A stretch of DNA of 9,046 nt from Oscillospiraceae bacterium (GTDB lineage: Bacteria; Bacillota; Clostridia; Oscillospirales; Oscillospiraceae). Made by a program: the position numbers and the translations under genes. The stretch is from contig JAFSZQ010000064.1 of NCBI GenBank assembly GCA_017458885.1, forward strand, positions 1 through 9,046, read 5' to 3'. Of this stretch, positions 5,319 to 9,046 are shown piece after piece. The stretch's first letter is position 1. Each line of letters begins with the position of its first letter. The notes below the pieces were generated by a model. That model was given only the letters and a program-made list of their open reading frames with translations. It searched no databases and was not told the DNA's origin.

Positions 5319-5780
5319 ATGTTTGAATTGAGACCGTTTGACCGCAGGAACAACCGCGTGAGCGCCTACGACCCGTTCCGCGAGATGGAGACCCTGGAGC
5401 GCGCCTTTTTCGGCGACGGCTTCTGGGGCGGGCGCGGCGCGGGCGCGCTTGCGGCGTTCCGCACCGACGTCCAGGACAAGGGCGACAGCTTCCTGCTCGA
5501 AGCCGATCTTCCGGGCTTCAAGAAGGAGGACATCCACATCGACCTCGACGGCGACACGATGACCATCAGCGCCGAGCGCCACAGCGACCACGAGGAGAAG
5601 GACAAGGAGGGCAGCTACCTCCGCTGCGAGCGCAGCTACGGCAGCTACCGCCGCTCCTTCGACGTCAGCGGCATCGAGGAGAGCGGGATGACGGCGGAGT
5701 ACGCCGACGGCGTGCTGAAGCTGACGCTGCCCAAGAAGCAGCAGACGGTGTCCGGCGCGCGGCGCATCGAGATACAATAA
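5319..5780 (+). CDS. Hsp20 family small heat-shock protein
   Basis: This 153-residue cytosolic chaperone of the alpha-crystallin family would hold unfolding proteins in an ATP-independent way for later refolding. The N-terminal arm (1-46) carries the common YDPFREMETLER stretch (17-28). The alpha-crystallin domain spans about 47-139, with EADLPGFKKEDIHIDL (61-76), the ERSYGSYRRSF segment (104-114) and the signature A-x3-GVLKLTLPK (127-139). The C-terminal I-x-I anchor is IEI (150-152), so the protein looks complete. ATG at 5319 is preceded by a strong AAAGGAGG (5303-5310) at 8 bases. The frame stays open far upstream to 3807, but that stretch is antisense to the lipoprotein gene and has no coding meaning. 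A perfect CIRCE element upstream points to repression by HrcA and induction by heat or misfolding stress. Confidence 0.96.
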   Translation: MFELRPFDRRNNRVSAYDPFREMETLERAFFGDGFWGGRGAGALAAFRTDVQDKGDSFLLEADLPGFKKEDIHIDLDGDTMTISAERHSDHEEKDKEGSYLRCERSYGSYRRSFDVSGIEESGMTAEYADGVLKLTLPKKQQTVSGARRIEIQ

Positions 5781-5793
5781 AGCAACGCATCCC

Positions 5794-5829
5794 CACAAGG
5801 CGGGCTTCCGGACGGAGGCCCGCCTTGTG
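5794..5829 (+). terminator. Long GC-rich hairpin after hsp20 (probable terminator)
   Basis: CACAAGGCGGGC (5794-5805) pairs perfectly with GCCCGCCTTGTG (5818-5829), and four more pairs (one wobble) extend the stem to 16 bp around the tetraloop GGAC (5810-5813). It starts 14 bases after the hsp20 stop. No T-run follows, so it may be a weak or factor-assisted terminator or an mRNA-stabilising 3' hairpin. Confidence 0.65.
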
Positions 5830-5854
5830 CGTCCGGCGCGCGGGAAATTCGCTC

Positions 5855-5883
5855 TTGTCCTTTGCGGCGGTTTTTGCTATACT
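5855..5883 (+). promoter_or_regulatory. Promoter of the recJ-rel operon
   Basis: TTGTCC (5855-5860, 4/6), a 17-bp spacer, and TATACT (5878-5883) preceded by TGc form an extended -10 promoter. Transcription would start near 5890, giving a leader of about 50 bases to the recJ TTG. No operator or riboswitch-like structure is apparent in that leader. Confidence 0.75.
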
Positions 5884-5927
5884 GTTATCTTGAAATAATA
5901 GTAGATGTCGGATCGTCGCTCCGGCGG

Positions 5928-5942
5928 AAGGAGCTTTTCTTG
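5928..5942 (+). promoter_or_regulatory. Ribosome site deciding the recJ TTG start
   Basis: AAGGAG (5928-5933) lies six bases before TTG (5940-5942). The longer ATG-started frame from 5862 has no ribosome site, begins inside the promoter spacer upstream of the predicted transcription start, and adds residues unlike RecJ. Confidence 0.8.
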
Positions 5943-8015
5943 AAGTACGAACAGTGGAACATCCCCGCTCCGGCGGAGGAGAAGATCGCGGCGCTGATGG
6001 ACGCGGGCTACCCGTATCTCGTCTCCGCCGTGCTCGTCTCCCGCGGCGTCGAGACCGCAGAGGACGCCGCCGTCGCGCTCGAACGCGAGCGGACGCTGTC
6101 CCACTCGCCGTTCCTGATGCGGGACATGGACAAGGCGGTGGCGCGGATACAACGCGCGCTGACAGACGGCGAGAAGCTCGCCGTGTTCGGCGATTACGAC
6201 GTGGACGGCATCACCGCCGCGTGCCTGCTCGGCGACTACCTCCGCTCGCGCGGGGGCGACGTCGTCATCCACATCCCCGGGCGCTTCGACGAGGGCTACG
6301 GCCTGAGCTGCGAGGCGATCCGCGTCCTCGCGGAGCAGGGCGTCAGGCTCATCGTCACCGTGGACTGCGGCATCACCGGCGTCGAGGAGACGGCGTTCGC
6401 GCGCACGCTCGGCGTGGACGTGGTCGTCACCGACCATCACGAGTGCAAGGACGTGCTGCCCGCCGCCGTCGCGGTCGTCGACCCGCATCGGCCGGACTGC
6501 GGCTACCCGTTCAAGCACCTCGCGGGCGTGGGCGTGGCGCTCAAGCTGGTGCTGGCGCTCGGCGGCGACGACCGCGAGGGCGCGCTGTTCGCGCGCTACT
6601 GCACGCTTGCCGCCATCGGCACCATCGCCGACGTGATGCGCATGGAGGGCGAGAACCGCGCCATCGTCAACATGGGGCTCGCGTCCATCGGGCACAGCGA
6701 TTTCATCGGGCTGCACGCGCTGCTGCGCGAGGCGGGGCTCGCGGACAAGCCCGTCTCGTCGATCCAGATCGGCTTTGTGCTCGCGCCGCGCATCAACGCG
6801 GCGGGGCGCATGGGCCGCGCCGCGCTCGCCGCCGAGCTGCTGCTCACGGAGGACGAGCGGGAGGCGGAGCGCATGGCGAAGGAGCTTTGCGACCTCAACC
6901 GCGAGCGGCAGGCGGTGGAGCAGGAGATCTACGCCAAGGCGGTCGAGCAGCTCGAGCTGCTCCCGCCGGAGGAGAAGCACGCGCTCGTGCTCGCGGGCAG
7001 CGACTGGCATCAGGGCGTGGTGGGCATCGTCGCCTCGCGCCTGTCCGAAAAATACTCCTGTCCCAGCTTCATGATCCACCTGCAGGACGGCGTGGGCAAG
7101 GGCTCGTGCCGCAGCTACGGCGGGTTCAACCTGTTCGGCGCGCTGGACGCCTGCTCCGACCTGCTGCTCGGCTTCGGCGGGCACGAGCTCGCCGCGGGCT
7201 TCACCATCGAGGAGGCGAACATCCCCGCGTTCCGCAAGCGGATGAACCAGTACGTCCGCGAGCACACGGGGCGGGACGCGCCGGTCTCGTCGCTGCGCAT
7301 CGACGCGGAGCTGACGCGCCCCGCGCTCGTCACGCTCGACGAGGTCGAGTGCCTCGGCGAGCTGGAGCCGTTCGGCGCGGGCAACGACCGCCCCGTGTTC
7401 TGTCTGCGCGGCGCGCTGCTGGAGTCGGCGCAGGGCGTGGGTCAGAACCGCCACCTGAAGGTGCGGCTGCAAAAGGGGCATACGTCGTTCGAGGGCATCT
7501 TCTTCTCCGTCGGCGCGGACGAGGCGGGCGTCTCCGCCGGAAGCCGCGTGGACGCCGCGTTCTACTTACAGGTCAACGAGTTCCGCGGCAGCCGGAGCGT
7601 ACAGCTCCAACTGCTCGACCTGCGCCCCGCCCGCGCGCCCAGCGCGCGCGAAGCGGAGCTGCTCGCCCTGCGGGAGACGCTGCTCTCCGGCGGCGCGCTG
7701 ACGCCCCGCGACGCGGCGCGGCTGCTGCCCTCGCGGGAACAGTTCACGCGCACATGGCGCGCTTTGGAGCGCGACGCGGCGCTCGGCGTCCTGACGGACG
7801 CCGAGCTGCCGCTCCTCCGCCGCCTCGCCGCGGAGCTGGGCGGCGCGGACAGCTTTTTGCGCGCGGGCGTGTGCCTCGACGTGTTCGCCGAACGCGGGCT
7901 GCTGACGCTCGAACGCTCCGGCGACGAGCTGACGCTCCGGCTCACCGCGGGCGGGAAAAGGGTCGAGCTGGCGGACTGCCCATACATCATTCGCTTACGC
8001 GGGATCTTACAGTAA
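5940..8015 (+). CDS. recJ: Single-stranded-DNA-specific exonuclease RecJ
   Basis: RecJ degrades single-stranded DNA 5' to 3' in recombination, mismatch and base-excision repair. The protein has 691 residues from a TTG start. The DHH catalytic core is complete: DYDVDG (85-90), D142 in VDCGIT, DHH (165-167), D181 in VDPHRP, then AAIGTIADV (224-232) and LAPRINAAGRMG (281-292). The DHHA1 domain shows WHQGVVGIVASRLSEKY (356-372) and GGHELAAG (413-420). An OB-fold-like region follows (about 452-563), with EPFGAGNDRP (476-485), and then a Firmicutes-type C-terminal extension (about 568-690) with no motif I recognise. It lies 159 bases after hsp20 with its own promoter. Its stop overlaps the ribosome site of the rel gene, so the two are probably one operon. 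Confidence 0.96.
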   Translation: MKYEQWNIPAPAEEKIAALMDAGYPYLVSAVLVSRGVETAEDAAVALERERTLSHSPFLMRDMDKAVARIQRALTDGEKLAVFGDYDVDGITAACLLGDYLRSRGGDVVIHIPGRFDEGYGLSCEAIRVLAEQGVRLIVTVDCGITGVEETAFARTLGVDVVVTDHHECKDVLPAAVAVVDPHRPDCGYPFKHLAGVGVALKLVLALGGDDREGALFARYCTLAAIGTIADVMRMEGENRAIVNMGLASIGHSDFIGLHALLREAGLADKPVSSIQIGFVLAPRINAAGRMGRAALAAELLLTEDEREAERMAKELCDLNRERQAVEQEIYAKAVEQLELLPPEEKHALVLAGSDWHQGVVGIVASRLSEKYSCPSFMIHLQDGVGKGSCRSYGGFNLFGALDACSDLLLGFGGHELAAGFTIEEANIPAFRKRMNQYVREHTGRDAPVSSLRIDAELTRPALVTLDEVECLGELEPFGAGNDRPVFCLRGALLESAQGVGQNRHLKVRLQKGHTSFEGIFFSVGADEAGVSAGSRVDAAFYLQVNEFRGSRSVQLQLLDLRPARAPSAREAELLALRETLLSGGALTPRDAARLLPSREQFTRTWRALERDAALGVLTDAELPLLRRLAAELGGADSFLRAGVCLDVFAERGLLTLERSGDELTLRLTAGGKRVELADCPYIIRLRGILQ

Positions 8016-8034
8016 AGGAGGTGACGAGGGCATG
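8014..8034 (+). promoter_or_regulatory. Extended ribosome site of rel, overlapping the recJ stop
   Basis: AAAGGAGGTGA (8014-8024) is complementary to the entire anti-Shine-Dalgarno end of 16S rRNA and begins within the recJ TAA (8013-8015). The ATG is at 8032-8034, ten bases after GGAGG. It sets the rel start and suggests translational coupling with recJ. Confidence 0.85.
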
Positions 8035-9046
8035 ACCGTACCGGAACAGTACGACCATCTGGTCGAGACCATCCGCAGCTACAACCCGGGCGCGGACTTC
8101 GCGATGATCGACAGGGCGTACCGTTACGCCGTGGAACACCACGGCGCGCAGAAGCGCAAGGACGGCTCGCCCTACGTCACGCATCCCATCGCCGTCGCGC
8201 AGATCGTGGCGGACGAGCTGCACCTCGACTCCGAATCCATCTCCGCGGCGCTGCTGCACGACTGCATCGAGGACACCGACGCGACCTACGGGGACATCGC
8301 CCGCGAGTTCTCGCCCACGATCGCGAATCTGGTCGAGGGCGTCTCCAAGCTCACCCGCGTGGTCTACACCACCAAGGAAGAGGAGCAGATGGAGAACCTG
8401 CGCAAGATGCTCATGGCGATGGCGAAGGACATCCGCGTCATCCTCATCAAGATCGCCGACCGCACGCACAATATGCGCACGATGGAGTACCAGTCCAAGG
8501 AAAAGCAGCGCCAGAAGTCGCTGGAGACGATGGAGATATACGCCCCCATCGCGCACCGCCTCGGGATGCAGCGCATGAAGTGGGAGCTGGAGGACACGTC
8601 GCTCAAATACCTCGACCCCGTGGCATACGGCGAGATCGAGCGCTCGCTGGAGAGCAAGCGCGAGGAGTACGACGCCTTCCTCGCGCGCGTCACGAAGCAG
8701 ATCGAGGACCGGCTGCGCGAGATGCACATCCCCTACCACCGCGTCTACGGGCGCATGAAGCACCCGTACTCCATCTACCGCAAGATGTACGCCCAGTCCA
8801 AGACGATGGACGAGGTGCTCGACCTGTTCGCGTTCCGCGTCATCGTGGACACGGTGGCGGACTGCTACAACGTGCTGGGCATCATCCACGACCTCTACCG
8901 CCCCGTTCTGGGGCGCTTCAAGGACTATATCGGCACGCCCAAGCCGAATATGTACCAGTCGCTGCACACGACGGTCATCGGCAAGAGCGGCATCCCGTTC
9001 GAGGTGCAGATCCGCACGCAGGAGATGCACGAGGTCGCGGAGTACG
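8032..9046 (+). CDS. relA: Bifunctional (p)ppGpp synthetase/hydrolase Rel (3' end outside window)
   Basis: This RSH protein makes (p)ppGpp from GTP/GDP and ATP and also hydrolyses it, controlling the stringent response. The first 338 residues are visible and the frame is open at the window edge. The HD hydrolase domain has H51, H76-D77, E80-D81, and D143/N147 in IADRTHN, all the metal and catalytic positions, so hydrolysis should be active. The synthetase domain shows GRMKHPYSIYRKM (240-252), D264 in LDLFAFR, RFKD (295-298), PKPNMYQSLHT (303-313) and E324 in EVQIRT. RFKD is the signature reported for bifunctional enzymes, whereas RelA-only synthetases have an acidic ExDD motif. The TGS and ACT regulatory domains expected in a full-length protein of roughly 730-750 residues would lie to the right. 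In Bacillus the gene is relA (rel); apt, which often separates it from recJ, is missing here. Confidence 0.96.
   Translation, partial: MTVPEQYDHLVETIRSYNPGADFAMIDRAYRYAVEHHGAQKRKDGSPYVTHPIAVAQIVADELHLDSESISAALLHDCIEDTDATYGDIAREFSPTIANLVEGVSKLTRVVYTTKEEEQMENLRKMLMAMAKDIRVILIKIADRTHNMRTMEYQSKEKQRQKSLETMEIYAPIAHRLGMQRMKWELEDTSLKYLDPVAYGEIERSLESKREEYDAFLARVTKQIEDRLREMHIPYHRVYGRMKHPYSIYRKMYAQSKTMDEVLDLFAFRVIVDTVADCYNVLGIIHDLYRPVLGRFKDYIGTPKPNMYQSLHTTVIGKSGIPFEVQIRTQEMHEVAEY

Noticed and set aside
5750..5843. 13-base direct repeat (GTCCGGCGCGCGG at 5750-5762 and 5831-5843) flanking the hsp20 3' end
   Set aside because: Low-complexity GC-rich sequence makes a chance match likely. One copy is inside the coding region and there is no sign of an insertion or target duplication.
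5890..5939. Possible riboswitch or attenuator in the recJ leader
   Set aside because: The leader is only about 50 bases and shows no convincing stem or T-run.
5877..7481. 534-codon minus-strand frame opposite recJ
   Set aside because: It is rich in Arg, Ala, Val and His as expected for the antisense of GC-rich coding DNA, and shows no recognisable domain. RecJ motifs on the plus strand are complete.
7987..9030. 347-codon minus-strand frame opposite rel
   Set aside because: Antisense shadow of a well-conserved Rel protein, with no ribosome site or known motif.

Overview
This is ordinary chromosomal sequence from a GC-rich Gram-positive bacterium, most likely a member of the Clostridia (an inference from gene content, not a firm placement). 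The pointers are strong AGGAGG-type ribosome sites, a perfect CIRCE element (the HrcA operator), a Bacillus/Clostridia-type bifunctional Rel protein, and recJ next to rel. The high GC content produces many long antisense open frames that are not genes.

Layout from left to right: (1) the C-terminal part of lysyl-tRNA synthetase (1-541). (2) A tRNA-Arg(CCT) gene (599-675) with its own promoter, closed by a hairpin terminator at 678-712. That terminator also serves the operon arriving from the other side. (3) A minus-strand metal-resistance operon: an ArsR/SmtB/CadC-type metal sensor (2611-2964), then a Zn/Cd/Pb P1B-type ATPase (735-2597). Its promoter (3014-3042) directly abuts a 12-2-12 operator (2985-3010). 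(4) A divergent small membrane protein of the DUF1294 family (3103-3378), whose -35 box lies 1 bp from the -35 box of the metal operon. (5) A minus-strand pair: a polysaccharide-deacetylase-like lipoprotein (3825-5102) followed by cytidine deaminase (3407-3808). It ends at a second shared terminator (3377-3408). (6) A perfect CIRCE element (5176-5202) upstream of a plus-strand Hsp20 small heat-shock protein (5319-5780). (7) recJ (5940-8015, TTG start) and a rel/spoT ppGpp synthetase-hydrolase (from 8032, running off the right edge), probably one operon behind a promoter at 5855-5883.

In working terms, the window holds a self-contained metal efflux circuit (sensor, pump, operator), a heat-shock chaperone under apparent HrcA control, and a DNA-repair/stringent-response pair, set among translation and nucleotide-salvage genes. 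I see no phage genes, insertion sequences, CRISPR arrays or novel multigene system. The points most worth checking are the metal-site make-up of the sensor, the GDGxTD change in the pump, the CIRCE/hsp20 promoter geometry, the unusual deacetylase, and the absence of apt between recJ and rel. All start sites are chosen by eye from ribosome sites; several differ from the longest open frame.
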